Assembly: GCA_023392515.1 (NCBI GenBank)
Contig: JAEVYX010000125.1
Location: 1 to 9,299 of the forward strand
Length of the DNA stretch: 9,299 nt
DNA from: Bacillota bacterium
GTDB taxonomy: Bacteria; Bacillota; Clostridia; Christensenellales; Aristaeellaceae
Direction of reading: 5' to 3'
Made by a program: the position numbers and the translations under genes. The notes beneath the pieces were generated by a model. The model made no database searches. It was not told where the DNA came from and was given only the letters and a program-made list of their open reading frames with translations. Below are positions 1 to 6,624 of this stretch, piece by piece; position 1 is the stretch's first letter; every line of letters starts with the position of its first letter.

Positions 1-121
1 GCGTAGGTGTGGGTGTAGGCGTTGGAGTAGGTGTAGGTGTAGGTGTGGGTGTGGGTGTTGGTGTAGGCGTCGGTGTTGGCGTAGGTGTGGGTGTAGGTGT
101 TATCGTGGGCGTAGGCGTGGG
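1..121 (-). repeat. Hexanucleotide-type repeat encoding a (Pro-Thr)n spacer
   Basis: Read on the minus strand, about twenty imperfect 6-nt units (CC-N-AC-N) encode alternating Pro and Thr from residue 848 of the protease to the window edge, broken once by an Ile. Wobble positions vary between units, so it is a degenerate minisatellite rather than a perfect microsatellite. Because the unit is six bases, slippage would change spacer length without breaking the frame. Such Pro-Thr stretches are typical of extracellular interdomain or wall-spanning linkers. The array is not complete here. Confidence 0.9.
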
Positions 122-2662
122 TTCCGAATAGGCAAACACCGAGAGATCGGGGATGCCATAGCCGTAAAGCGTGTCATAGCCCGTGCTGCCAAGGTCTGCA
201 CAAAGGCCTATCAAGGAAGCCTCGACCTGGGAGGGGCTGTATCCCGGCTCGCTCAGCATAATCATTGCGCAGGCGGCGGAGATATGGGGCGCAGCCATGG
301 AAGTGCCGCTCATGGTGATAAAGCCGCCGGCGTAATTGCAGCTGGAAATGCCTCCGCCGGGTGCGGTAACATCCACTGAGGAGCCGTAGTTGGAAAAAGA
401 GCTGCGGCCCAATGTGCTGTTCACAGACGCTGTGACGATGCAGCCTGAAAGGGTCAGGCATGCGGGTATATAGTTGGCTGTGTCGCTCGCATCGTTTCCT
501 GCCGCACAAACGACAGCCGCGCCTTTTCCGGTGGCGTAGCTGACGGCGTCGTTATACAAATTGTATTCGTCCGGGGTATACTCGCCGCCCAAGCTTAAAT
601 TGATCACATCGCAGCCGGCGTCTGCTGCATCGCGAATGGCATTTGTAATGTCGGAGGAGTAACCGTAGCCGTCCGCATCCAAAACACGATATGCCGCGAC
701 ACGAACATCAAGGGCCTGAGTCAAGTCGACAATCGTACCTGCCACATGGGTCCCGTGTCCGTTTTCATCGGATGGATCGGTATCTCCGCCCACATAGTCA
801 TAGGCTGCCAGGCGTTTGCCTGAAAGGAAGCTGTGGGCGGATACGCCGGTGTCGATAACGGCAACCACGATAGACCCGCTGGATGTTATGGCAAGGCCCT
901 CATTCGCCCCGTCCGCGTGCATTGCCGAAACGCCCCAGGAGTGGTATGTGTAGGAGGATTGGATACCGGTCCCATCAAAAATGGACATGATGCTGTCGGG
1001 TACAACGTACTTCACATATCCGACATTTTTAAGCGCATTGTACGCCGCTTCGGTCTCTTCCACCGTTGTGAACTGAATCAAAAAACGCTTGTTCTTGCTG
1101 CCGACAATGATATCCGGATTGTATTCGCCGACCTCGGGCATGGTGCCGTCCGTCTTGACCAGCAAGCGCATCAGATTGAACTGTGAATATATTCTTGCCG
1201 ATTTGCCATGATCTTTCGGCGCCCTGTTGTTTTGGGAAACAGCCATGGAGAACTGCTTGTTCGTATCCGTCATGGTTACGGTTGTGGCGCGGAGTATTTC
1301 GATGGGAAAATCAAACTTCAAATCCAGGCTGCCCTGTACAGCCGCTGTTATGACGGCGTTTCCGGCCGTGATACCTGTCACGGCCCCTGCCGTGTCCACG
1401 GTTGCGACCGTTTCGTCCGAGCTTGACCAAAGGAGCAAACCGTTGGCAATTTGCGTATGCTTGTCAAGCGCGGTCAGAGCATATGTTTTGCCAGCCTGCA
1501 TACGGGCCTTGCCCGTCACCGTAATGGATGAAACGGGCGGGAAAACGGTTACGGCACACTGCGAAAAGACGCCGCTTGAATCGGCTGCAGTTGCGGTGAT
1601 AACCGCGCTGCCGGTGTTAACGGCGGTGACAAGGCCGGATTCATCCACCAGCAGCACGGATCCGTCCGACGATGTCCAGATAAGCGAAGAATGGTCCGCA
1701 TCGGAAGGCTCAACCAATGCATGGATGGTTCTCTGGGTACCAGCCGCCATTGCGGTTTCGGCCGCGTCCAGCATAATGGACGTGATGGGCGCGAGGGTGG
1801 AACCTCCTTGGAATGCAAGCATCGCCATTGGTTCGTCCGACGGCTCCGGCACAATATATTCTGCCGCGTCGGCTTGTGAACCGGTTGGTCCGGGGGTGGA
1901 TTCCAAAATCGGTTCCGGGGATTCTTCCGCTTCAGGCGCTGGTGTAATTTGCGTTTCGGCAGAAGGCTCTGTGAGCGCCTTGGATATTTCAGCTTGGAAA
2001 AGGCATTCGATTCGCGCCAGGAGATGCCCATCATGGTCGGCATACGTCTCGCTTTTGTCAAAGGTCAGCAAGAAATCCTGGGTTTCCTCCCCGGTCAAGA
2101 ACCTTACCTGGCGCAGGTACATATAGCCGTCAATAATTCCCTGGTCGCTGTCAAAGTGGCAGAGGACCCAGTCGTATCCCGGATTGTTTTCGTCCCTTAT
2201 GATCCGGCTTGATATGTAGACAATGTCCTTTTTGGAGAGGTATGCGATGATGGCGCTATCCTTTTTTGCTTTGTAAAGGATAGGTGATTCATCGTTAAGC
2301 ACCATTGCATACCCTTCGGACGCGTCTTCCAGGCTACCGGAAGCCGCTTCAGGTGCCGCTGCGGGAGATTCCGTTGGCGGTGAAACCTCTTCGGCGGCGG
2401 GAGGCGCTGTTGGGGCTTCCACTGGCGCGGGGGTTGGCGCATCAGGAACAGCCGTTGGTTCGGGCGTGTTAACCTGCACCGGCTCCAGGCTGTTCTCAGG
2501 GGGAGCGGTTTCAATATCCCCGGAGGGATCTTCCTGCGCCTGCTGCATAACCTCCGTTGATTCCGCAAACGCATCATTGGAAACCCAGGAGGTCGGAGGA
2601 AGGATAGAGCCAAACAGGATGATGAAGGAAATGCATAAGGCGAGCACACGGGACCTTTTCAT
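1..2662 (-). CDS. Secreted multidomain subtilisin-like (S8) serine protease, C-terminus beyond the left edge
   Basis: The frame is open for 887 codons from ATG at 2662-2660, placed 8 nt after a GGAGG site (2671-2675); an in-frame ATG five codons upstream lacks a ribosome binding site. Visible in order: signal peptide (residues 1-33, hydrophobic core then DAFA before Glu34); Pro/Ala/Glu-rich linker (about 45-110); SH3-like domain (about 118-190); second Pro/Glu linker; two Big_2-like domains (about 292-373 and 377-457, each with the W(T/S)SSD core); I9-like propeptide (about 525-563); S8 domain (about 575-840). The catalytic triad is Asp604 (VIDTGV), His636 (GHGTHVAG) and Ser788 (SGTSMAAPH), with oxyanion Asn723 (AAGND). 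From residue 848 a (Pro-Thr)n spacer continues off the window, so a C-terminal module is probably missing. Family knowledge says it is secreted, self-processed and cleaves proteins outside the cell; the substrate is unknown. The leader carries a c-di-GMP-I riboswitch, so regulation by c-di-GMP is likely. Confidence 0.93.
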   Translation of the reverse strand, partial: MKRSRVLALCISFIILFGSILPPTSWVSNDAFAESTEVMQQAQEDPSGDIETAPPENSLEPVQVNTPEPTAVPDAPTPAPVEAPTAPPAAEEVSPPTESPAAAPEAASGSLEDASEGYAMVLNDESPILYKAKKDSAIIAYLSKKDIVYISSRIIRDENNPGYDWVLCHFDSDQGIIDGYMYLRQVRFLTGEETQDFLLTFDKSETYADHDGHLLARIECLFQAEISKALTEPSAETQITPAPEAEESPEPILESTPGPTGSQADAAEYIVPEPSDEPMAMLAFQGGSTLAPITSIMLDAAETAMAAGTQRTIHALVEPSDADHSSLIWTSSDGSVLLVDESGLVTAVNTGSAVITATAADSSGVFSQCAVTVFPPVSSITVTGKARMQAGKTYALTALDKHTQIANGLLLWSSSDETVATVDTAGAVTGITAGNAVITAAVQGSLDLKFDFPIEILRATTVTMTDTNKQFSMAVSQNNRAPKDHGKSARIYSQFNLMRLLVKTDGTMPEVGEYNPDIIVGSKNKRFLIQFTTVEETEAAYNALKNVGYVKYVVPDSIMSIFDGTGIQSSYTYHSWGVSAMHADGANEGLAITSSGSIVVAVIDTGVSAHSFLSGKRLAAYDYVGGDTDPSDENGHGTHVAGTIVDLTQALDVRVAAYRVLDADGYGYSSDITNAIRDAADAGCDVINLSLGGEYTPDEYNLYNDAVSYATGKGAAVVCAAGNDASDTANYIPACLTLSGCIVTASVNSTLGRSSFSNYGSSVDVTAPGGGISSCNYAGGFITMSGTSMAAPHISAACAMIMLSEPGYSPSQVEASLIGLCADLGSTGYDTLYGYGIPDLSVFAYSEPTPTPTITPTPTPTPTPTPTPTPTPTPTPTPTPTPTPTPT

Positions 2663-2670
2663 GGTCTGAT

Positions 2671-2675
2671 CCTCC
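2671..2675 (-). promoter_or_regulatory. Ribosome binding site fixing the protease start
   Basis: GGAGG lies 8 nt before ATG 2662-2660. It decides between this start and an in-frame ATG five codons upstream that overlaps the site itself. Confidence 0.85.
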
Positions 2676-2718
2676 ATTGTATGAATAGGCTTGATGATTT
2701 TGAATAATATGCACATTG

Positions 2719-2734
2719 CCGGCTGCTGCCGGCG
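2719..2734. other. GC-rich hairpin in the protease leader
   Basis: A perfect GCCGGC / GCCGGC stem with a 4-base loop sits about 45 nt upstream of the protease ribosome binding site. On the minus strand the pyrimidine-rich tract (TTTGTTTTCTTCTTTT) precedes the stem instead of following it, so it is not a normal intrinsic terminator. It may be an mRNA stability or expression-platform element; its role is unknown. Confidence 0.45.
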
Positions 2735-2783
2735 AAAAGAAGAAAACAAACCCCAGGAGGGTAGAGATGATCAGCTGCTAAAG

Positions 2784-2814
2784 ATTATCCAAATTGTTTC
2801 CATGATTATGTCAA
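2784..2814 (-). promoter_or_regulatory. Possible internal promoter of the protease gene, downstream of the riboswitch
   Basis: On the minus strand a perfect TTGACA (2809-2814) is followed after 19 bp by GATAAT (2784-2789). The -35 is ideal but the spacing is long. If active, it would give a protease transcript without the aptamer. Confidence 0.25.
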
Positions 2815-2871
2815 AGTCAGTACATTGCGCTTATCATCTGGATATGCTTATTTAGCAAGAAGCCAGCACCA

Positions 2872-2916
2872 TCAGTCATTACACCAATCTGCTGATCGAT
2901 CTATGGATTTTTTCAT
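2872..2916 (-). CDS. Small leader ORF (14 codons) directly after the c-di-GMP aptamer
   Basis: ATG at 2916-2914 opens MKKSIDRSADWCND and stops at TGA. It follows an AAAGGAG site (2926-2932) with 9-nt spacing, and that site forms the 3' end of the aptamer. Part of it (GAG) can pair with CUC at the aptamer's 5' edge (P1), so ligand binding could hide or expose it. Just downstream a second frame reads MTDGAGFLLNKHIQMISAMY and stops, without a visible ribosome binding site; a one-base shift would join the two. It may be a regulatory leader peptide, a decayed small gene, or chance. No homologue is recognised. Confidence 0.35.
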   Translation of the reverse strand: MKKSIDRSADWCND

Positions 2917-2925
2917 TCGGTTTTG

Positions 2926-3012
2926 CTCCTTTCGGTAACTGGCTGCCACCGGCTGATTGCCAAGGCCCTATAGCTTTGCGTCACAACCTTTCGGCTGCTT
3001 TGCCGTTTCGAG
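2926..3012 (-). ncRNA. Cyclic-di-GMP-I (GEMM-I) riboswitch aptamer
   Basis: Read on the minus strand, the conserved GEMM-I elements occur in order: ACGGCAAAGC, a P2 arm capped by a GAAA tetraloop (GCCGAAAGG), the hallmark GACGCAAAGC followed by TATAGGGCC, a P3 arm, and the closing GGCAGCCAGTTACCGAAA. P1 can form from CGG/CCG plus an outer CTC/GAG pair. The 87-nt length fits the family. Known members bind bis-(3'-5')-cyclic dimeric GMP and control motility, adhesion and secreted enzymes in Clostridia. It lies in the 5' leader of the minus-strand protease gene. I see no strong intrinsic terminator after it, so whether ligand turns expression on or off cannot be read; an AGGAG site at its 3' edge suggests translational control, at least of the leader ORF. 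Confidence 0.92.
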
Positions 3013-3015
3013 ATT

Positions 3016-3037
3016 CTTTCACACATTGTAGTGAAAG
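3016..3037. promoter_or_regulatory. Inverted repeat overlapping the riboswitch promoter -10
   Basis: A perfect 7-bp inverted repeat (CTTTCAC / GTGAAAG, 8-base centre) straddles the -10 and predicted start of the protease leader transcript. The position suits a repressor operator, but no regulator gene is in the window and the repeat could be coincidental. Confidence 0.3.
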
Positions 3038-3053
3038 ATATACGCCAAGTCAA
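3025..3053 (-). promoter_or_regulatory. Sigma-A-type promoter of the riboswitch-protease transcript
   Basis: On the minus strand TTGACT (3048-3053) and TACAAT (3025-3030) are separated by 17 bp. The predicted start near 3018 puts the first transcribed bases just before the aptamer, which is the arrangement expected for a riboswitch leader. The -10 also lies in the loop of a CTTTCAC / GTGAAAG inverted repeat (3016-3037), a possible operator. Confidence 0.7.
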
Positions 3054-3268
3054 TATAATCATACAACAAAGTAAAAGAAAATGTCGAATTGTCAAACATG
3101 CTGGATAGAAGCGGAACCCGGGGACCGGTTCTTTTTGATACGCATATTAAGAGCTGTGTTGTATGTATAAAAAACCAATCTTTCGGCTTGCATTCATTTA
3201 TCCGGATATCAAAAGATGTTTGGTGAAGGACGTCTCTCCGTATCACAGGTTATGGCGCAAAGGAGGAA
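3054..3268. other. AT-rich intergenic stretch with no supported gene
   Basis: I see no convincing gene here. Short open frames on the minus strand lack ribosome binding sites and overlap the riboswitch promoter. The only structure is a plus-strand GAACC / GGTTC hairpin (about 3114-3131) followed by five T, a weak terminator-like element with no plus-strand gene before it. Confidence 0.5.
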
Positions 3269-3297
3269 TTGACCAGAACTAACGATCGTGAGATAAT
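3269..3297 (+). promoter_or_regulatory. Likely promoter of the zinc-ribbon genes
   Basis: TTGACC (3269-3274) and GATAAT (3292-3297) are 17 bp apart, each one mismatch from sigma-A consensus. The expected transcript starts near 3304, giving a leader of about 95 nt before the gene at 3398. Confidence 0.5.
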
Positions 3298-3397
3298 TCA
3301 TATCATACATTTTGGAGAATACTGGAACCCGAAAAGGCAAACTTTGCAGAACAGAACAAGGAAGAAGCTTTTGAATAGCTGATAAAGGAGGTATACT

Positions 3398-3601
3398 ATG
3401 GCGTCGTGGATGAAGAATTATCTATCGATCATCGAGGAAGAAAAAGCAGGTTCCTGTCCATATTGCAAGCGTGATGATTTGGAATTTGACTATTATGTTT
3501 CCAATAAAGAAAAAGGCACGGGCATATTGCATATCAAGTGTAACTCATGTGGAGAGCAAGATATGGTATGCCGCGTACCTGTTCCTGAAAAATTCAGATA
3601 A
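3398..3601 (+). CDS. Small zinc-ribbon protein of unknown function
   Basis: A 67-residue protein with an excellent ribosome binding site (AAAGGAGG, 6 nt before ATG). It holds two Cys pairs, Cys20/Cys23 (CPYC) and Cys48/Cys51 (CNSC), the layout of a small zinc ribbon, separated by a mostly polar stretch containing DYYV and a predicted second strand (ILHIKC). There is no signal peptide or membrane segment, so it should be cytoplasmic. I do not recognise a specific family; short proteins of this shape are common and uncharacterised in Firmicutes. A second zinc-ribbon gene follows 95 bp downstream on the same strand, probably on the same transcript. Base composition here is more AT-rich than in the flanking genes. 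Confidence 0.8.
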   Translation: MASWMKNYLSIIEEEKAGSCPYCKRDDLEFDYYVSNKEKGTGILHIKCNSCGEQDMVCRVPVPEKFR

Positions 3602-3696
3602 AGTCCAATTGAAGTGGTATGTATTGATTTATTTACATTCTCTATTGGATAAAAAGTAAAGGTGTCGCGTAAGCAACGCGGCGAGGCAAGGTAAGC

Positions 3697-4104
3697 ATGA
3701 TTACAAAAGTATTGATTTGGCTGATAATGACTCTTTTTCTCTTGAGTGGAATATCATCGTTATTCGATCAGGTAGAGCTGTTTCCAAATGATAAGTTGAT
3801 TGGTGTAGCTGTTGGCTTAATTGGTTTTGTTTTTTTCCTTTTGATGTATCTGGATATTAAGCGTGCTGAAAAACAGATTCCGCTGCCGCAACCTTCCAAA
3901 GAGGAAGGGCATGAGGGGGAACTGGTGCCGATTGAATGCCCCTATTGCGGCAGCCATGATGTGCGAAAGATCAGCTATACACAGCAAATGATTCGATCAT
4001 TCTTTTTGATTCGTCTCTTAGGAATTGCACTATATTGCTTACTGGGTTTGAAAAGACTGGATTTTGAATACTGTTGTATGAACTGCAAGGGTGAATGGAA
4101 ATAG
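3697..4104 (+). CDS. Membrane-anchored zinc-ribbon protein of unknown function
   Basis: The 135-residue product has two strong transmembrane segments at about residues 5-23 and 34-52, then a charged linker (PSKEEGHEGE) and a split zinc-ribbon: Cys81/Cys84 (CPYCGSHDVRK) and Cys127/Cys130 (CMNC), with an extra Cys126. Between the Cys pairs lies a third hydrophobic stretch (about 100-119), which is unusual because it would hold the zinc ribbon against the membrane. The ribosome binding site is weak (AAGG, 5 nt spacing), so translation may depend on the upstream gene. Having two neighbouring Cys-pair proteins suggests a shared, unknown role; I assign no function. Confidence 0.75.
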   Translation: MITKVLIWLIMTLFLLSGISSLFDQVELFPNDKLIGVAVGLIGFVFFLLMYLDIKRAEKQIPLPQPSKEEGHEGELVPIECPYCGSHDVRKISYTQQMIRSFFLIRLLGIALYCLLGLKRLDFEYCCMNCKGEWK

Positions 4105-4142
4105 TTTGGCGAAAAAGTAGTGCCGTTCCGTAAAGACCATCA

Positions 4143-4169
4143 ACCCATACTGCACCTCGGACATAGTAT
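4143..4169 (+). promoter_or_regulatory. Possible mother-cell sporulation promoter (sigma-K/E-like) of the LysM gene
   Basis: AC (4143-4144) and CATAGTAT (4162-4169) are 17 bp apart, resembling the sigma-K pattern AC-N16/17-CATANNNTA except for the last base. The expected start near 4176 precedes the ribosome binding site at 4192. The motif is short and could arise by chance. Confidence 0.25.
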
Positions 4170-4203
4170 GATACCATCCTACATGATGTCTGGAGGGCTT
4201 TTG

Positions 4204-4773
4204 ATGAATTATACGGTTGTGCCGGGCGATACGCTCTTTTCAATCGCCCAAAGGTTTGGCACCACAGTGCCGGCCCTTTTGCAGTTGAACCCCCAAATTA
4301 CGAACCCCAGCTTGATTTTTCCCGGTCAAATTATCCGCATAACCGATGTGGAACCAACCCCGCCTACCAGGGTTTGCCCCCTGCTGCGCCGGGGAGACCG
4401 GGGGCCGGATGTATCCCGGCTTCAGATTCTGCTCCGGGTGGCCGGGTTTGATCCGGGGCCGATTGACGGCATATTTGGAGCCAGAACCTACAACGCGCTG
4501 GTCGCGTTTCAGCGCAGCGTACGGGAAATAGAGCTGATTTCCGGCGTTGCGGATTATGAAACCTGGACCGCGCTGGGGGCGGAATGCGAGCCCGGGCCGG
4601 TGGTGCCCCCCGGCGTCGTGCGGTACACGGTAAGGCCGGGGGAATCGTTGTACATTATAGCTGCCCGCTTCAATGTAACGGTGCAGCAGATTCTTGCAGT
4701 AAATCCCCAAATCACAAATCCGGCCAGGATCAACGCTGGGCAGGTGATCAATGTCCCCGTGCCGCAGCCCTGA
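4204..4773 (+). CDS. LysM - peptidoglycan-binding - LysM protein
   Basis: The 189-residue product starts at ATG 4204, 7 nt after GGAGG; a longer frame from 4120 has no such site. Domains: LysM 1 (about 2-46, YTVVPGDTLFSIAQRFG), PG_binding_1 (about 58-126, with LRRGDRGPDVSRLQ, DGIFGARTYNALVAFQ and YETWTALG), and LysM 2 (about 140-186). The two LysM copies are near duplicates sharing the NPQITNP segment, so one probably arose by internal duplication. All three modules bind glycan or peptidoglycan; no catalytic domain is present. It has no signal peptide, a pattern seen in spore-coat and cortex LysM proteins assembled from the mother cell and in phage structural proteins. A spore envelope role is the better guess, given the sigma-K-like motif upstream, but is not proven. 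It ends 12 bp from the convergent dehydratase gene. Confidence 0.88.
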   Translation: MNYTVVPGDTLFSIAQRFGTTVPALLQLNPQITNPSLIFPGQIIRITDVEPTPPTRVCPLLRRGDRGPDVSRLQILLRVAGFDPGPIDGIFGARTYNALVAFQRSVREIELISGVADYETWTALGAECEPGPVVPPGVVRYTVRPGESLYIIAARFNVTVQQILAVNPQITNPARINAGQVINVPVPQP

Positions 4774-4785
4774 TACTGTGCAGGC

Positions 4786-6540
4786 CTAGGGCTCCATATA
4801 CCCGCCCTCCATAGGGGATACGGCGTGCTTTGAAAACAGCTTCAGCACGCCGGTTTTATATTTTTCCGGCCTGGGCTGCCAGGCATCCCTGCGCTTTTTC
4901 AGTTCCACCGCAACTTCATCCTCGCCCATCGGCACCCCGTGTATGCCCACAATAGACAGCACCCGGCCGGGAATATCCAGGTATATCAAATCGTCCTCCT
5001 CAATGAGGGCGATAGGGCCGCCCTGGGCCGCCTCAGGGGAGACATGGCCAATTGCCGGGCCTTTTGAGGCACCGGAAAAGCGTCCGTCGGTGATGAGGGC
5101 GATGGATTTCCCCAGCACCGGGTCGGAGGAGATGGCCTCGGTGGTATAAAACATTTCGGGCATGCCGCTGCCTTTTGGCCCTTCATAGCGGATGATGACC
5201 GCGTCCCCCGGCTTGATGCGCCGGCTCAGCACCGCCTCGATGGCGTCCTCCTCGCAGTCAAAAGGCCTGGCTCGAAGGGTGGCGATATACATTTCCTTTG
5301 GCACGGCGGAATGCTTTACCACCGCGCCGTCCGGGGCAAGGTTTCCCCGCAGCACCGCCACGGCCCCTTCCGTGCCCAGGGGCCTTTCGGCGGGGCGGAT
5401 GATATCCTCCCGGGCCAGGCCAAGGGGCTTGAGATAGCCTTCGCAATGGGCGTAAAAGCCGTTTTCCCGCAGGGCCTGCAGGTTTTCACCCAGGGTTTTT
5501 CCCGTAACGGTTAAAACATCCAGATGCAGCTGGTCTTTCAATTCTTCCATAATCCGGGGTACGCCCCCGGCGTAATAGAAATACTGGGCGGGCCATTTCC
5601 CGGCTGGGCGGATGTCCAGCAGGTATTTCGTCTCCCGGTGGATGCGGTCAAAAAAGTCCCCGTCGATGGGTATCCCAAACTCGTGGGCAATGGCGGGGAT
5701 GTGCAACAAAGAGTTAGTGGAGCCGGAGATGGCGGCATGAACCCGCACCGCATTTTCAAAGGATTCCTTTGTAACGATGTCCCGGGCCCGCAGCCCCTTT
5801 TCCGAAAGATAAACGGCCTGGCGGCCCGCCTCATAGGCAGCCTCGGATAATTCCCTGCATGTGGCGGGCATAAGCGCCGTGCCCGGCAGCATCAGCCCCA
5901 AGGCCTCGGCCATGATCTGCATGGTAGAGGCGGTGCCCATAAAGGAACAGGCCCCGCAGGAGGGGCAGGCGTGGCGCTTGTAATGGGTGAGCTGCTCCCT
6001 GGTGATTTCCCCGCGCCTTTCCATGGCGCTGTACATACCAATCTGCTCCAGGGTGAGAAGGTTCGGCCCCGCGTCCATCACGCCTCCTGTTACCACAATG
6101 GCGGGCAGGTTCAGCCTTCCAATGGCCATCAGGTGGGCGGGAACTGCCTTGTCGCAGCTGGCAATAAAGACGCCCGCATCAAAAGGCGTGGCGCTGTAGT
6201 GGATTTCAATCAGGTTGCAGATCGTGTCCCTGGAGGCCAGTGAAAAATTGATGCCGTCGTGGCCCTGGGCCATACCGTCGCAGATGTCGGTGGCAAAATA
6301 TCTGGCCCCTTTGCCGCCGCTGTCTGCTATGCCGCGGACGGCCTCGTTCGTCAATTCAAACAGATGAGCGCTGCCGGGATGGCTGTCGCCGAAGGTGCTT
6401 TCCACAAGGATTTGGGTCTTGTGCAAGTCCTCCTCCGTCCAGCCCATCCCCAGGCGCAGGGGGTCCATTTCCGGGGCAAGGGACCGGACTTTTTGGCTGA
6501 TGCTCATTTCTTGATTCGCCATCCTTTCACGTAAAACCAT
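4786..6540 (-). CDS. IlvD/Edd family [Fe-S] dehydratase, probably sugar-acid type
   Basis: A 584-residue protein matching the dihydroxy-acid / sugar-acid dehydratase family over its whole length. Cluster ligands are present: Cys87 (DICDG), Cys129 (ASCDK) and Cys198 (ACSFMGTASTM). Lys131 after Cys129 fits the carbamylated Mg2+ ligand, and Ser489 in ITDGRFSG fits the catalytic base. Members remove water from 2,3-dihydroxy acids to give 2-keto acids in the cytoplasm. The CxxMGTASTM form is typical of the aldonate group (xylonate, arabinonate, gluconate), whereas valine-pathway IlvD usually has CGGMYTANTM; no ilv genes are nearby, so a sugar-acid substrate is the better guess. Start uncertain: ATG 6540 lacks a clear ribosome binding site, ATG 6522 has AAAGG directly touching it, and ATG 6507 begins nearer to where the conserved part starts. 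It is divergent from the flavodoxin gene. Confidence 0.9.
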   Translation of the reverse strand: MVLRERMANQEMSISQKVRSLAPEMDPLRLGMGWTEEDLHKTQILVESTFGDSHPGSAHLFELTNEAVRGIADSGGKGARYFATDICDGMAQGHDGINFSLASRDTICNLIEIHYSATPFDAGVFIASCDKAVPAHLMAIGRLNLPAIVVTGGVMDAGPNLLTLEQIGMYSAMERRGEITREQLTHYKRHACPSCGACSFMGTASTMQIMAEALGLMLPGTALMPATCRELSEAAYEAGRQAVYLSEKGLRARDIVTKESFENAVRVHAAISGSTNSLLHIPAIAHEFGIPIDGDFFDRIHRETKYLLDIRPAGKWPAQYFYYAGGVPRIMEELKDQLHLDVLTVTGKTLGENLQALRENGFYAHCEGYLKPLGLAREDIIRPAERPLGTEGAVAVLRGNLAPDGAVVKHSAVPKEMYIATLRARPFDCEEDAIEAVLSRRIKPGDAVIIRYEGPKGSGMPEMFYTTEAISSDPVLGKSIALITDGRFSGASKGPAIGHVSPEAAQGGPIALIEEDDLIYLDIPGRVLSIVGIHGVPMGEDEVAVELKKRRDAWQPRPEKYKTGVLKLFSKHAVSPMEGGYMEP

Positions 6541-6545
6541 TTCTA

Positions 6546-6574
6546 TTGACAGGGGAAAGACCGCCGCCTATAAT
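6546..6574 (+). promoter_or_regulatory. Perfect consensus sigma-A promoter of the flavodoxin gene
   Basis: TTGACA (6546-6551) and TATAAT (6569-6574) are both exact with the ideal 17-bp spacer. Transcription should start near 6581, leaving about 45 nt before the flavodoxin start. It begins only 5 bp from the dehydratase start on the other strand, so the two genes may interfere. Confidence 0.85.
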
Positions 6575-6624
6575 GGGAAAAAATGCTACTTGCATGGATA
6601 TTATTCAATAAGGGAGTGCGCACC

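Noticed and set aside
1227..2126. Long plus-strand open frame (299 codons) opposite the protease
   Set aside because: It is antisense to a frame with clear Big_2 and linker sequence, has no ribosome binding site, and its composition mirrors the opposite strand.
2748..2780. Intrinsic terminator (ACCC / GGGT then T-rich tract) in the protease leader
   Set aside because: The stem is only 4 bp and the tract is interrupted by C and G, too weak to call.
2913..3246. Two minus-strand open frames (60 and 75 codons) across the riboswitch and its promoter
   Set aside because: They overlap the aptamer and the promoter, have no ribosome binding sites, and show no protein-like pattern.
3299..3397. Short frames resembling a protein end just before the first zinc-ribbon gene
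   Set aside because: They lie in the predicted 5' leader, have no well-spaced start, and match nothing I know.
3662..3681. Hairpin (GTCGCGT / ACGCGGC) between the zinc-ribbon genes as a terminator
   Set aside because: No T-run follows; the next bases are GAGGCAAGG leading into the second gene's start.
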